Shown: positions 36,218-46,259 of the stretch, piece by piece
Position numbering within the stretch: the stretch's first letter is position 1
How the letters are laid out: each line of letters opens with the position of its first letter
Assembly (NCBI GenBank): GCA_031292215.1
Contig: JARLHO010000012.1
Coordinates: 1-64,000, forward strand
DNA length: 64,000 nucleotides
Direction of reading: 5' to 3'
From: Syntrophobacteraceae bacterium
GTDB taxonomy: Bacteria > Desulfobacterota > Syntrophobacteria > Syntrophobacterales > Syntrophobacteraceae
Notes under the pieces: generated by a model
Told to the model about the DNA's origin: nothing
Databases searched by the model: none
Seen by the model: the letters and a program-made list of their open reading frames with translations, nothing else
Program-made: the position numbers and the translations under genes

Positions 36218-37513
36218 ATGAAGGTATTAGTAGTTGGAACGGGTGGCAGGGACCACGCCATTGCCTGGAAATTTGGCAGGAGTCCGCGGGTTAGCCGCGT
36301 CTTCGTAGCTCATGGCAATGCGGGGATAGCCCGGAGCGCCGAATGCGTAAATCTTAGAACCATCGAGGAGATGGCCGATTTCGCGGAAAAAGAGCGAATC
36401 GATCTGACCTTCGTTGGACCCGAAAAGCCGCTTTCGGCAGGTATTGCCGATCTTTTTGAGTCGCGCGGCCTGCCCATCGTCGGGCCGGACAAAAAGGCGA
36501 GCAGGCTGGAATCGAGTAAATGCGACGCCAAGGAGATGATGCGCGAACTGGCCATTCCGGTTCCTGAGTTTGAAAATTTCAGTGAACCGGACAAGGCCCG
36601 CGACTACATTCGAAGCCTCGGGTATCCGGTTGTGGTAAAGGCTGACGGACTTGCTGCGGGCAAGGGCTCTTTGGTGTGCGACTCGGTTGCCGAAGCTGAA
36701 GCAGCGGTCCGCCAGATCATGGAAGAGCGGGCCTTCGGAGAAGCGGGACAACGGGTGGTCGTCGAAAAGCGGCTCTATGGCCGTGAGCTTTCCTTCTTTT
36801 GCTTTACCGACGGCTATTCGATCGTACCGATGGTAGCCGCGCAGGATTACAAGCGCGCGCTGGAAAACGACGAGGGCAAAAACACCGGGGGCATGGGTTC
36901 CTATTCGCCGCATCCCTTTCTAAACGAGGCCCTGGTGAAAACCATCATGTCCCGGGTGGCCGAGCCGCTCATAAACGGCGTGCGCGAAAAGTACTCCATA
37001 GTCTACCGGGGGGTACTCTACCTCGGGCTCATGCTTGTCGAAAAGGGCGATGAAGTTATCCCCTACGTTCTCGAAATCAACATTAGACTCGGGGACCCTG
37101 AAGCCCAGGTGATACTTCCACGGCTTCGAACCGACCTGGTGGATATAAGCGAAGCCATTCTCGCCGGGCGCCTTAAGAGTATGCAGCCCGAGTGGGACCC
37201 CGACTACCGGCTTTGTCTCATTGCCACCAGCGGAAGGACAAAGGGTAAGAAAGGCTGGTACAAGGGCTACCCGGACCGCTACAAAATTGGCGTTCCCATC
37301 GAAGGTCTTGACAAAATCGATGAAAACTGCCTCGTTTTCCATTCCGGCACCGAACTCGACCCTTCCGGCCGCCTCGTTACCACCGGAGGTAGAGTGCTCT
37401 GCATCGTCAGTTCGGGGAAAACGCTCGCGGCGGCAAGGGAAAAGGCACTTTTGGAAATGGAAAAAGTGGGCTTCGAAGGAATTTACTACCGAAAAGATAT
37501 CGGCCTGGAATAG
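36218..37513 (+). CDS. purD: Phosphoribosylamine-glycine ligase (GAR synthetase)
   Basis: 431 residues. VLVVGTGGRDHAIAWKFG at the N-terminus, the ATP-grasp region VVVKADGLAAGKG, then EFSFF-like ELSFFCFTDG, NTGGMGSYSPHP and VLEINIRLGDPEAQVILPRL (Mg/ATP Asn and Glu). Joins phosphoribosylamine to glycine; glyA upstream supplies glycine. The canonical 'FN(V/A)RFGDPE' motif is present as EINIRLGDPE. It belongs to the purH-purD-purQ-purN run with 20-80 nt spacings. Confidence 0.95.
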   Translation: MKVLVVGTGGRDHAIAWKFGRSPRVSRVFVAHGNAGIARSAECVNLRTIEEMADFAEKERIDLTFVGPEKPLSAGIADLFESRGLPIVGPDKKASRLESSKCDAKEMMRELAIPVPEFENFSEPDKARDYIRSLGYPVVVKADGLAAGKGSLVCDSVAEAEAAVRQIMEERAFGEAGQRVVVEKRLYGRELSFFCFTDGYSIVPMVAAQDYKRALENDEGKNTGGMGSYSPHPFLNEALVKTIMSRVAEPLINGVREKYSIVYRGVLYLGLMLVEKGDEVIPYVLEINIRLGDPEAQVILPRLRTDLVDISEAILAGRLKSMQPEWDPDYRLCLIATSGRTKGKKGWYKGYPDRYKIGVPIEGLDKIDENCLVFHSGTELDPSGRLVTTGGRVLCIVSSGKTLAAAREKALLEMEKVGFEGIYYRKDIGLE

Positions 37514-37533
37514 CAGGCCCTGCGGAGTTTTAC

Positions 37534-38343
37534 GTGACAACGGTAAAAGCGCTCGTAATGACCGGTTTTGGCCTTAACTGCGATCTGGAGACTTCCCATG
37601 CCCTGCGGGTTGCGGGGGCGGAAACCGAAAGAGTGCACGTAAACAGCCTCATTGGAGGCGAAAAATCCCTTCGCTCGTACCGGATTTTCGTTATCGGCGG
37701 GGGGTTTTCCTGGGGCGACGACCACGGGGCGGGCGTAATTATGGCGATGCGTCTAAAACATCGGCTCCAGGACCAGATTTTGGCCTTCGTGGGTAGCGGC
37801 GGCATCGTAATAGGGATATGCAACGGATTCCAGGTGCTGGTTAACCTGGGGCTTTTGCCGGGGTTTGAGCCTAACCTGATGAACCGGGAAGTGGCGCTGG
37901 TCGCCAACGACTGCGGAGGGTTTCGCGACCAGTGGGTGAATCTTTCGCTAAACCCCGCCTCCCACTGCGTTCTATCCAAAGGGTTGGAGAGCATCGAACT
38001 GCCGGTCCGCCACGGGGAGGGAAAGTTTTTTGCCGACCCTTCCGTCATAGAAAAGCTAAACGCGCGCGGGCAGGTATTTTTGCGCTATGCCAAACCAGAC
38101 GGGACCCTCGCCGCGGGTGAGTTTCCCCATAACCCCAACGGTTCGGTGGAAGATATCGCGGGGATTTGCGACCGCACCGGAAGGGTCGCAGGCCTCATGC
38201 CTCATCCCGAGGCGTTTAACCATTTTACCAACCACCCCGATTGGACTTTTTTACGAGAAAAATACCGGCGAAAGAATTTGCCGATCCCGGAAGAAGGCGA
38301 CGGCATAAGGATTTTTCGAAACGCCGTGCGCTATTTTGGATAA
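37534..38343 (+). CDS. purQ: Phosphoribosylformylglycinamidine synthase glutaminase subunit
   Basis: 269 residues from GTG 37534. A class I glutamine amidotransferase: nucleophile Cys in GICNGFQVLVNLG, His/Glu in GLMPHPEAFNHFTN, oxyanion region FVIGGGFSWGDDHGAG. It is longer than typical PurQ (about 225) and resembles the glutaminase domain of large PurL; no PurL or PurS is adjacent. Provides ammonia for FGAM synthesis. Its 3' end is 14 nt from the purN ATG, within one operon. Confidence 0.88.
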   Translation: MTTVKALVMTGFGLNCDLETSHALRVAGAETERVHVNSLIGGEKSLRSYRIFVIGGGFSWGDDHGAGVIMAMRLKHRLQDQILAFVGSGGIVIGICNGFQVLVNLGLLPGFEPNLMNREVALVANDCGGFRDQWVNLSLNPASHCVLSKGLESIELPVRHGEGKFFADPSVIEKLNARGQVFLRYAKPDGTLAAGEFPHNPNGSVEDIAGICDRTGRVAGLMPHPEAFNHFTNHPDWTFLREKYRRKNLPIPEEGDGIRIFRNAVRYFG

Positions 38344-38356
38344 GGGAGTGGCAGTG

Positions 38357-39172
38357 ATGCATTCACCTGGCTCTCGCAAACTGCGCCTGGCCGTCCTGGT
38401 CTCCGGTGGTGGCACGAACCTGCAGGCGATAATTGACCGCTCCGCCGCAGGGACCCTCGATGCCGAAGTAGTAGTGGTTCTAAGCGACAGGTCCAGCGCT
38501 TTTGGCCTGGAGAGGGCAAAAAAAGCAAATATCCCCGCATTTCCTATCGATTACAGGTCGAGGACCCCGGGCCGGATCGAAAAAGCGAAAAGCCTTGTAG
38601 ATTTATCGGAACTCGACAGCAGGCAGAAAATAATCAAGAGTCGGGATCCCGCCGAGCGCATGTCCCGGCTGGCAAGGCTTGTCGCCGCCGAAGACGAGAT
38701 GATCCGCGTCCTTGATTCCTTCCGGCCCGATTTTGTCTGCCTGGCGGGTTTCATGCGACTCCTAACCCCTTATTTCATCGGTCGCATAAACGGCTGCGGC
38801 CCGAGAATCGTAAACATCCACCCGGCGCTTCTTCCCTCTTTTCCCGGAACAAACGGCTACGAAGACACCTTCGAATACGGGTGTAAATGGGGCGGGGTAA
38901 CGGTCCATTTCGTAGATGAAGGCGAAGACACAGGCCCGGTCATCGCCCAGGCCGTCTACCCGATATGGCCCGAAGACGACATCCAAAAGGTTAGAAACCG
39001 CGGCCTCGCGATGGAATATGTCGTGTACCCGCAGGTGATCGACTGGCTGGCTGCAGGCCATGCGGCCATAAAAAGCGGCCCGGGCGGGAGAACTTTTGTC
39101 CGGATAACCGACCCCGACTACGCGGCCATCCTCGCCGGCTGGCTCGAGTTGGCATGCCGCAGGCCCGGTTGA
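38357..39172 (+). CDS. purN: Phosphoribosylglycinamide formyltransferase
   Basis: About 271 residues from ATG 38357 (GGGAGTGG upstream). PurN-type formyltransferase: LAVLVSGGGTNLQAIID, and the catalytic IVNIHPALLPSFPG (Asn, His) and VHFVDEGEDTGPVIAQ (Asp). It is longer than usual PurN (about 190-210) because of an insertion at roughly residues 75-115 (IEKAKSLVDLSELDSRQK and following) and a C-terminal extension. Uses 10-formyl-THF to formylate GAR. It is the last gene of the purine run; a REP-like palindrome follows. Confidence 0.9.
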   Translation: MHSPGSRKLRLAVLVSGGGTNLQAIIDRSAAGTLDAEVVVVLSDRSSAFGLERAKKANIPAFPIDYRSRTPGRIEKAKSLVDLSELDSRQKIIKSRDPAERMSRLARLVAAEDEMIRVLDSFRPDFVCLAGFMRLLTPYFIGRINGCGPRIVNIHPALLPSFPGTNGYEDTFEYGCKWGGVTVHFVDEGEDTGPVIAQAVYPIWPEDDIQKVRNRGLAMEYVVYPQVIDWLAAGHAAIKSGPGGRTFVRITDPDYAAILAGWLELACRRPG

Positions 39173-39213
39173 TTTTTTTAGCCCACTTCATTGCCGCCTG
39201 TTCCAATCCTTTC

Positions 39214-39246
39214 GTAGGTTGGGCTAAGCGCAGCGCAGCCCAACAA
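39214..39246. repeat. GTAGGTTGGGCT palindromic repeat (REP-like)
   Basis: Complete copy 41 bp after the purN stop and upstream of hpnR. Confidence 0.85.
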
Positions 39247-39358
39247 CCTGATTTTTCAAAGCAGGAAACGATGCACTTGCCGCGCAGAAGGATTAATCTA
39301 TCGGAATGTGAGTTTTCCGAAAGGCTTGGCCCAACTCCTCACCGCGAGCACCGTGCCC

Positions 39359-40846
39359 ATGAAAGTCCTTTTAGTCCACCCCGGTCCCCTCATGTACTCG
39401 GAAATCTTTCTTCGCCTGGAGCCGCTTGGCCTGGAGTTGATCGCCCAGTCCGTTCGGCGGGAGGGCCACGAGGTAAGACTGCTCGACCTTCAGGTGTTTT
39501 CCCGTAAGGTCTTCTTCGATCAACTCCGGTGCTTTTGTCCCCAGGCGGTAGGGTTTTCTCTTAACTATTTCGCCAATGTTCCGGAAATAATCGATCTTGC
39601 CGTATCGGTCAGACAAAATCGCCCCGAATCATTTATCTTTGTGGGCGGCCACAGCGCCTCCTTTATCCCGGAAGACATTTTGGAACATGCGAGGGGGTCT
39701 ATCGACTGTGTGATAGTAGGAGAAGGTGAAAAGACCACCTTGCGGGTGCTGGATTCCTTTTCGGCCCAATCCCTTGCAAAACTTCCCGGCGTGGTGACAC
39801 GCGAGGGAAAAGGCCCCGCGCCGGAGCTTATCTCCGATATAGATGCCTTGGAACCCGCGCGGGATTTAACCCGCAATCGGCGCAAATACTTTATCGGAGG
39901 ACTGGACCCTTGCGCTTCCATTGAGTTTGCCCGCGGTTGCCCGTGGGATTGTTCCTTTTGCAGCGCGTGGACTTTTTACGGTCGAACCTACCGAACGGTG
40001 GCCCCGGAGATTGCCGCCAAGAATTTGGCGGCAATTTCGGAGCCCAACGTATTCATAACCGATGATGTTGCCTTCGTGCACCCCGAGCAAGGCCATGCGA
40101 TCGCAGGGGAAATCGAAAAGCGACACATTCGGAAACGGTATTACCTGGAAACAAGAGCCGATGTCTTACTGCGAAACTTAGGTCTTTTTGCCCGTTGGAA
40201 AAAGCTGGGGTTGACCAACATATTTCTGGGAATTGAGGCAATCGATGAGGACACGCTAAAGCAGTTCCGCAAAAGAACCGATACGGGCGGAAATTTCAAG
40301 GCTCTGGAAGCTGCCCGGAAAATCGGGCTGGTGGTTGCTCTAAATATCATTGCCGATCCGAGCTGGGACGAAAAGCGCTTCGAAACAGTGCGCAACTGGG
40401 CGCTAAACGTTCCGGAGATCGTCCACATAACGGTCAATACCCCTTACCCCGGAACCGAAGTTTGGCTAAAGGATGCTCCCCTACTGACAACGCTTGACTA
40501 TCGTCTCTATGACATCCAGCATGCGGTAACGGCCACAAGGCTTCCCTTGAGCAGCTTTTACCGGGAGCTGGCAACCACCCAGGGGGTTCTTAACCGGAAA
40601 CACCTGGGTTTTAGAGGCCTGTGGGACGTTTTCGGAATGGCGGCCTCGCTCGCTTTTCGCGGACACACCAATTTTCTTAAAATGTTGTGGAAATTTAATA
40701 AAGTCTATAACCCGCAACGCCAGTTCGAAGACCATGGCCGGGAAATCCGCTATAGACTGACACCTCCTGCTAAAACGGACTCCCCGCCTTCCCGCAAGGC
40801 CCTCTATGTTCACGGGGAGAAAAGAGTCTTGCCAAAACGGTCGTAA
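39359..40846 (+). CDS. hpnR: Hopanoid C-3 methylase HpnR (B12-binding radical SAM)
   Basis: 495 residues from ATG 39359 (MKVLLVHPGPLMYSEIFLRL). The N-terminus is a cobalamin-binding Rossmann domain (LEPLGLELIAQSVRREGHEV, FIFVGGHSASF); the radical SAM core has CxxxCxxC in FARGCPWDCSFCSAWTFYG (Cys at about 194, 198 and 201), with FITDDVAFVHPEQG and IFLGIEAIDE. GCPWDCSFCSAWTFYG and the closing FLKMLWKFNKVYNPQ are as I recall them in HpnR, the enzyme that methylates ring A of hopanoids at C-3. It is convergent with the TPR-GT9 gene, 7 nt apart. It lies 32 kb from the hpnJ operon, so hopanoid genes are dispersed. Confidence 0.88.
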   Translation: MKVLLVHPGPLMYSEIFLRLEPLGLELIAQSVRREGHEVRLLDLQVFSRKVFFDQLRCFCPQAVGFSLNYFANVPEIIDLAVSVRQNRPESFIFVGGHSASFIPEDILEHARGSIDCVIVGEGEKTTLRVLDSFSAQSLAKLPGVVTREGKGPAPELISDIDALEPARDLTRNRRKYFIGGLDPCASIEFARGCPWDCSFCSAWTFYGRTYRTVAPEIAAKNLAAISEPNVFITDDVAFVHPEQGHAIAGEIEKRHIRKRYYLETRADVLLRNLGLFARWKKLGLTNIFLGIEAIDEDTLKQFRKRTDTGGNFKALEAARKIGLVVALNIIADPSWDEKRFETVRNWALNVPEIVHITVNTPYPGTEVWLKDAPLLTTLDYRLYDIQHAVTATRLPLSSFYRELATTQGVLNRKHLGFRGLWDVFGMAASLAFRGHTNFLKMLWKFNKVYNPQRQFEDHGREIRYRLTPPAKTDSPPSRKALYVHGEKRVLPKRS

Positions 40847-40853
40847 TTTGTCC

Positions 40854-42275
40854 TCACCAGGCAGGCCGGTTTCCGTCCTTCCACTCCTTTTTGAAACGCA
40901 CAAGAGAAACCACCACCTCATCGATTACCTGGCTCCAGCCTCCCCCGGGGGGCTGCCGGAAAAGGCGCATGCCTTTCGGATACCATGGGGAATCCGTTCG
41001 ACCGCTTAGCCAACGCCAATCGCACAAATGGTCTGGAAGAAGGAGCCAGCAGGGCTTACCCATCGCCCCGGCCAGGTGTGCGACACCGGTGTCCACGCTG
41101 ATCAAAAGATCCAGGCAGGATAGGACTGCGGCCGTATCGGCAAAGTCGCAAAAAGATTCGCCAAGGGCTACCAGGTGAAATCCGCTCGGGGGCAGTCGCG
41201 CGCTATTTTCTCCCTCACCTTTCTGAAGGCTTACAAATCGGGCGCCCTCCACTGCTCCAAGGGGCGCCAGAACATCCAGGGACGGCAGGGATCGCTCCAA
41301 GTCGTTTTCAAACCTCGGGTTGCCCTTCCACACCAAACCAATCCTTATCCCCGATAGCGGCAATAACTGCGACCATTTGTCCACCCTCGCCGGATCGGCG
41401 CTCAGATAGGGAATAGGCGCCGGGATGTTTTCCAGCCGTGTCTTACAGTGATAGGGCAGGCTAAGCGGGAGCGTCCAGAAATCCCAACCCGAGGCATCGG
41501 TTTCTTCGGGAAAGGAAAGAACCTCGTCGACTCCGGGCAGGGTCGAAAACAACGTCTTGAGCCCCGGGTGGCAGGTAATCGAAATTTTTGCCGCTCCCAT
41601 GGTCTTTAGAATGGAGGCGTAGCGGCAAAATTGAATCATATCGCCGTGGCCGCCCTCAAACCCGATGATCAGGGATTTGCCGTGGAGTGGTTCGCCGTTC
41701 CAGCGCGGGAAGGTGAAAAAGTTATCCAGATAGCCGTGCGATTTTCGTCTTTCCAGGCAGCGCCAGCCTTCTTCAAAACTTCCCCGGCGAAGCAATATAT
41801 AGCTGAGATTGAAATAGGCCCCGGAGTGGTCCTTGTCGAGCCCTATTGCCGTGCGATAGCACCGCTCCGCTTCATCCTCGCGTTTCATGCGGGCTAGAAC
41901 CACGCCAAGGTTGGTCCAGGCCCCCGGGGAATCCGGCGCTCGGCGAACCGCTTGCAAACAAGCTGCCTCCTTTTCCGTAAAGCGCCAATGTTTCTCACTC
42001 TTCGGATTGGGAGCGACGGGAAGCGCGAAATTATTGTTAAGCAGGCTTGCGGCCCACAAAGAGTACTTTTGCGCATCCTCCAACGCCCCATCCTTTTGCC
42101 TCTGTGATGCCCGGTCGGCCAGAACTTGGCCAAAGTCGCGGATGAGCGCCAGGGCCTTGCGGAAGCATTCCTTGCCCCCCTCGCCGTTTCCCGCCTCCAT
42201 CAGGCGATTGCCCTCGATGACCAGTGCTTGAACCCGGGCCGATATTTGCTTCTCATCGCTGGGGTTTTTATCCAC
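40854..42275 (-). CDS. TPR-repeat protein with GT9/heptosyltransferase-like domain
   Basis: About 473 residues from GTG 42275 (GAGGTGGAGAG upstream; an ATG at 42353 gives a longer, less likely N-terminus). Residues about 10-185 are TPR repeats (PGAWTNLGVVLARMKREDEA, GAYFNLSYILLRRGSFEEGW). The C-terminal half resembles GT9 glycosyltransferase-like proteins: IGFEGGHGDMIQFCRYASIL, RIGLVWKGNPRFENDLERS, and LISVDTGVAHLAGAMGKPCW. Such TPR-GT9 proteins occur with glycosylation or flagellin loci; here it stands alone. No signal peptide or membrane segment. Substrate unknown. Confidence 0.85.
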   Translation of the reverse strand: MDKNPSDEKQISARVQALVIEGNRLMEAGNGEGGKECFRKALALIRDFGQVLADRASQRQKDGALEDAQKYSLWAASLLNNNFALPVAPNPKSEKHWRFTEKEAACLQAVRRAPDSPGAWTNLGVVLARMKREDEAERCYRTAIGLDKDHSGAYFNLSYILLRRGSFEEGWRCLERRKSHGYLDNFFTFPRWNGEPLHGKSLIIGFEGGHGDMIQFCRYASILKTMGAAKISITCHPGLKTLFSTLPGVDEVLSFPEETDASGWDFWTLPLSLPYHCKTRLENIPAPIPYLSADPARVDKWSQLLPLSGIRIGLVWKGNPRFENDLERSLPSLDVLAPLGAVEGARFVSLQKGEGENSARLPPSGFHLVALGESFCDFADTAAVLSCLDLLISVDTGVAHLAGAMGKPCWLLLPDHLCDWRWLSGRTDSPWYPKGMRLFRQPPGGGWSQVIDEVVVSLVRFKKEWKDGNRPAW

Positions 42276-42540
42276 GGAGACTCTCCACCTCTTTTTACTG
42301 AGTCGATAAAACGCCGGCTGTCCCGGTTTCCCCGTTAGCCGGTATGCTATCAATTAGCATCTTAATGGACTTAATATCACGGTCCATGGCGACAAGGTGA
42401 TCCCATTCTCCTTGCTTACCCCAAGAGACAGGTAATTTGTTGGAAATTAAGAAAGGCGAGCGACCGGGTCAAATCGTGGCGAAAGACCTGTGGCAAAGCC
42501 TGCGGCCTGTTCTTATTATCTTGTGAACGAGGTTGCGATC

Positions 42541-43296
42541 ATGGCCAAGACCCTACTGGGATTACCCGAGAGCATCCGTGCGTGCCTTTTCGACATGGAC
42601 GGGGTGCTAACCGAGACCGCTACGCTTCACGCCAAGGCATGGCAGCAGATGTTCGACGAATTCTTAAGTTCCCGCGCTAAATCGCGGGGCGAGCCCTTCG
42701 TCCCGTTTGACGCGGTCCGCGATTATGACGAGTATGTCGACGGTAAGCCTCGAGACGACGGAACACGTTCGTTTCTGGCCTCGCGCTCCATAGGTCTTCC
42801 CGAAGGAACACCCGAGGACCCGGCGTCGGCTGAAACCATCCATGGGCTTGGCAGGCGAAAAAACGACATCCTTCTTTCGCTCATGCAAAAATGGGGAGTG
42901 GAGGCCTACCCCGGTTCGGTGCGCTATCTAAAGGCGGTAAAGCATGCCCGCCTTTTGACTGCGGTTGTGTCTTCGAGTAAGAACTGCCGGGAAGTGCTGA
43001 TTTCGGCGGGGATCGTACACCTGTTCGATGCCCGAATCGACGGCATCGTGGCCACCCGGCGCCATCTGGCCGGAAAGCCCGCGCCGGACACCTTTCTTGC
43101 GGCGGCCGAGGCCCTTGGGGTAACTCCCGCCCGGGCTGCGGTATTTGAAGACGCCCTGGCAGGGGTTGCGGCGGGTCGTGCGGGAGGGTTCGGCTTAGTC
43201 GTTGGCGTAGACCGCGCCGGCCAGGCCGATGAGCTTCTCCGCCACGGCGCAGACATCGTGGTCGATGACCTTAAAGCGCTCCTGGAGGCCGAGTGA
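42541..43296 (+). CDS. pgmB: Beta-phosphoglucomutase-like HAD hydrolase
   Basis: About 251 residues from ATG 42541. HAD motifs: [19 protein letters not shown] (nucleophile and acid/base Asp), [13 protein letters not shown] Lys in [29 protein letters not shown]. The cap region fits beta-PGM, which turns beta-glucose-1-phosphate into glucose-6-phosphate. Its stop overlaps the GTG of the GH65 gene (GTGA), so phosphorylase and mutase are coupled: the phosphorylase makes the beta-G1P that this enzyme consumes. Larger than lactococcal PgmB by an insert in the cap (about 60-85). Confidence 0.9.
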   Translation: MAKTLLGLPESIRACLFDMDGVLTETATLHAKAWQQMFDEFLSSRAKSRGEPFVPFDAVRDYDEYVDGKPRDDGTRSFLASRSIGLPEGTPEDPASAETIHGLGRRKNDILLSLMQKWGVEAYPGSVRYLKAVKHARLLTAVVSSSKNCREVLISAGIVHLFDARIDGIVATRRHLAGKPAPDTFLAAAEALGVTPARAAVFEDALAGVAAGRAGGFGLVVGVDRAGQADELLRHGADIVVDDLKALLEAE

Positions 43297-45659
43297 TAAA
43301 GCACCCATCTTTTCGAGTCGAACCGTGGGCACTCCATGAAACCGAACTGCAACTGGAGCTATTGGCCCAGAGCGAGTCGCTATTCGCTCTGTCAAACGGT
43401 CACATAGGTCTTAGGGGCAATCTCGATGAGGGGGAGCCTCACGGGTTGCCCGGCACCTATCTAAACGGGTTCCATGAGTTGCGGCCGCTGCCCTACGCCG
43501 AGTCGCAGCACGGGGCGCCGGAATCGAGCCAGACGATCGTAAATGTGACAAACGCAAAGCTCATACGGCTATTGGTAGACGATGAGCCCTTCGATGTTCG
43601 CTACGGTGAACTGCGGGTCCACGACCGCGTGCTCGACTTTCGCGCCGGGACATTGACGCGAACCGCCGAATGGACCTCTCCGGCCGGGCGCACCGTGCGG
43701 GTTGTCTCGAAGCGGTTCGTCTCCCTTACGCACCGGGCCATCATTGGAATCAGCTACCAATTGGAGCCCCTGGACGGCCCGGCCAATATCGTGGTGCAGT
43801 CCGAGCTGGTCGCAAACGAGCAGCTTCCGCTTTTGACCGATGACCCGAGAACGGCCGGGGCGATCGAATCTGCCCTTGTATCCGAGGAGCATCAGTCGCG
43901 GGGAGCGGCCGCAGTGCTCATCCATCGCACCCGGCGAAGCGGCCTGCGAATAGCTGCGGCGATGGATCACATCATACACGGCACCCCGAAGATGGGCATC
44001 GCTTCGGAGGTCTCCCCCGATTCGGCCCGCGTAGTCGTAACGGATGTACTCGCGCCCGGGCAGCAACTGCGCCTGTTTAAGCTGGTGGCCTACGGATGGT
44101 CGCTTGAGCGCTCGCTTCCGGCGATGCGCGATCAGGTCGCGGCAGCCCTTGCCGCTGCCGGCCAAACCGGTTGGGAGGGGCTTCTCGCAGACCAGCAAAA
44201 ATATCTCGAAGACTTCTGGGCGCGAGCCGATGTGGAAATCGGCGGAGACTCGGAGTTGCAGCAGGCGGTGCGATTTGCATTGTTTCACGTTCTTCAGGCC
44301 GGGGCCCGGGCCGAAAGACGCGCCATTCCCGCCAAGGGACTGACCGGATCGGGCTATGACGGCCACTCGTTTTGGGACACCGAGACGTTTGTGCTGCCTG
44401 TTCTGACTAACACCGTACCGACCGCTGCGGCCGACTGCCTCAAGTGGAGACATTCCACGATTGCGACAGCACTAAAGCGCGCCCGCGAGCTGGGCCTTTC
44501 CGGCGCGGCCTTCCCCTGGCGCACCATCCAGGGGGAGGAATGCTCGGGGTATTGGCCGGCGGGAATCGCCGCGTTTCATATAAACGCAGACATCGCAGAC
44601 GCGGTTATCCGCTATGTGGGGGCGACCGGGGAGGAAGCCTTCGAGCGCGACTTCGGCCTCGAGATCCTCGTTGAGACCGCGCGGCTATGGCGCTCCCTGG
44701 GTCACCACGATTTACAGGGGAGATTTCGCATTGACGGTGTGACCGGGCCGGATGAATACAGCGCCGTAGCCGACAACAATATCTATACCAATCTCATGGC
44801 GGCGCGAAACCTTCGGGGCGCGGCCGATGGCTGCCAACGCCACCAGGACAAGGCGCGCGAGCTTTCCGTTACACCCGAGGAAATGGCGGACTGGCGGGCG
44901 GCGGCAGATCGCATGTTCATCCCCTACGACCAGCGGCTGCGCGTGCACCCCCAGGCCGAGAGCTTTACCGAACACGAGATGTGGGATTTTGCCGCGACCG
45001 GGCCCGATCGGTATCCGCTGATGCTCCATTTTCCCTACTTCGATCTCTACCGCAAGCAGGTGGTAAAACAGGCGGATCTGGTTTTGGCCATGCAACTGTG
45101 TTGCAGCGCCTTCACCAGTGAGCAGAAAGCGAGAAACTTCGATTACTACGAACGCATCACGGTGCGGGATTCATCCCTTTCGGCATGCACCCAGGCAGTG
45201 ATGGCGGCCGAGGTCGGACACCTTCGCCTGGCGCTCGACTATGCCGCGGAGGCGGCTCTTATGGATCTCCAGGACCTCGAACACAATACGCGAGACGGCC
45301 TGCACATCGCCTCGCTTGCCGGGACATGGATAGCGCTGGTAAACGGCTTTGGCGGAATGCGAGATAATGGGGGAGTTCTCTCATTTGCCCCCCGGCTCCC
45401 CGATGGTCTTGCCTCGCTTGCTTTTTCCATCGTTCGCCGCAAGGTCTGCCTCCGGGTCGAGATGAGCGCCAAGACGGCCTCCTATCGGCTAAGACCTGGC
45501 CAGGGGCCGCTCGAAATCATCCATTATGAAGAGCAGTTGACGCTAAATGGTGAGAGTCCTGTCGTGCGTGCGATCCCCGAGTCCCAAGAGCGCGATGAGC
45601 CTTCCCAGCCCCCCGGCCGCGCGCCTCGGGCCCACTCGCCTGGCAGAACTCGCTTGTAA
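43293..45659 (+). CDS. Glycoside hydrolase family 65 disaccharide phosphorylase
   Basis: 788 residues from GTG 43293. The GH65 (alpha/alpha)6 barrel is clear: [55 protein letters not shown], and [18 protein letters not shown] with the general-acid Glu. Members phosphorolyse trehalose, maltose, kojibiose or nigerose to beta-G1P; sequence alone does not settle the substrate. The coupled beta-PGM and the treZ gene in the window make trehalose or maltose plausible. The last 25 residues ([16 protein letters not shown]) are a low-complexity extension. Confidence 0.9.
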   Translation: MIKHPSFRVEPWALHETELQLELLAQSESLFALSNGHIGLRGNLDEGEPHGLPGTYLNGFHELRPLPYAESQHGAPESSQTIVNVTNAKLIRLLVDDEPFDVRYGELRVHDRVLDFRAGTLTRTAEWTSPAGRTVRVVSKRFVSLTHRAIIGISYQLEPLDGPANIVVQSELVANEQLPLLTDDPRTAGAIESALVSEEHQSRGAAAVLIHRTRRSGLRIAAAMDHIIHGTPKMGIASEVSPDSARVVVTDVLAPGQQLRLFKLVAYGWSLERSLPAMRDQVAAALAAAGQTGWEGLLADQQKYLEDFWARADVEIGGDSELQQAVRFALFHVLQAGARAERRAIPAKGLTGSGYDGHSFWDTETFVLPVLTNTVPTAAADCLKWRHSTIATALKRARELGLSGAAFPWRTIQGEECSGYWPAGIAAFHINADIADAVIRYVGATGEEAFERDFGLEILVETARLWRSLGHHDLQGRFRIDGVTGPDEYSAVADNNIYTNLMAARNLRGAADGCQRHQDKARELSVTPEEMADWRAAADRMFIPYDQRLRVHPQAESFTEHEMWDFAATGPDRYPLMLHFPYFDLYRKQVVKQADLVLAMQLCCSAFTSEQKARNFDYYERITVRDSSLSACTQAVMAAEVGHLRLALDYAAEAALMDLQDLEHNTRDGLHIASLAGTWIALVNGFGGMRDNGGVLSFAPRLPDGLASLAFSIVRRKVCLRVEMSAKTASYRLRPGQGPLEIIHYEEQLTLNGESPVVRAIPESQERDEPSQPPGRAPRAHSPGRTRL

Positions 45660-45874
45660 CCCCGTTAAACGCGACGGCGCGGAAGCGGCGCGCCCCGGAT
45701 CGCAACACCTCGCAAGCAACCGGGCCCACAGTTTGCGCTATCCCTTGAGAACGACCGTTGACAGGGGTGAAAAGCGAGTTTACGTTCTAGCTAACTATCG
45801 GTATTTTCGAGCCAATAGTTTAAATCCGAACGTACCGGTTAAATCCGATGTAACGGTGTTCAGGAGATAATGTG

Positions 45875-46102
45875 ATGAAAATTAGAATGATCAAAAGACT
45901 GGTAATCGGGTCGGCCCTGGCGTTAGTGTTTGTCGGCGGCGCCTTCATAAATGCGAGCGCGCAGTCGCGGTACGGCGCGCATCCATGCTTGGGTAACTGC
46001 GCGGTCGTCCAGCCGCCGGCACAAGCGAGCTGTCAGGGCGCCTACAACTATGGCCCCACTACCCCGACTCCTTTTGGAACGGGTGGCGCGGCCGGTGGGT
46101 AG
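45875..46102 (+). CDS. Small secreted protein of unknown function
   Basis: About 75 residues from ATG 45875 (GTG 45872 also possible), after CAGGAGATAAT. A Sec signal peptide is clear (KIRMIKRL, then VIGSALALVFVGGAFINASA). The short mature part has three cysteines (HPCLGNCAVVQPPAQASC) and a Thr/Pro/Gly-rich end (PTTPTPFGTGGAAGG). No family recognised. Located between the GH65 gene and an OsmC protein. The 210 bp upstream are empty apart from this ribosome-binding site. Confidence 0.68.
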   Translation: MKIRMIKRLVIGSALALVFVGGAFINASAQSRYGAHPCLGNCAVVQPPAQASCQGAYNYGPTTPTPFGTGGAAGG

Positions 46103-46259
46103 AGCCCCCGATACCGCAACCTGTGCTTTGCTCCCCCGGGTTTATGCCTCCTTCCTGTTTTCACGGCCTGTCGCCCAGACGGCCGTGGGAAAGGAAGGGG
46201 GCATTGCCCCAACCAAGTTTCCTACCCAGTTACGTTCAAGCAGATAAAGGAGATTAGCG

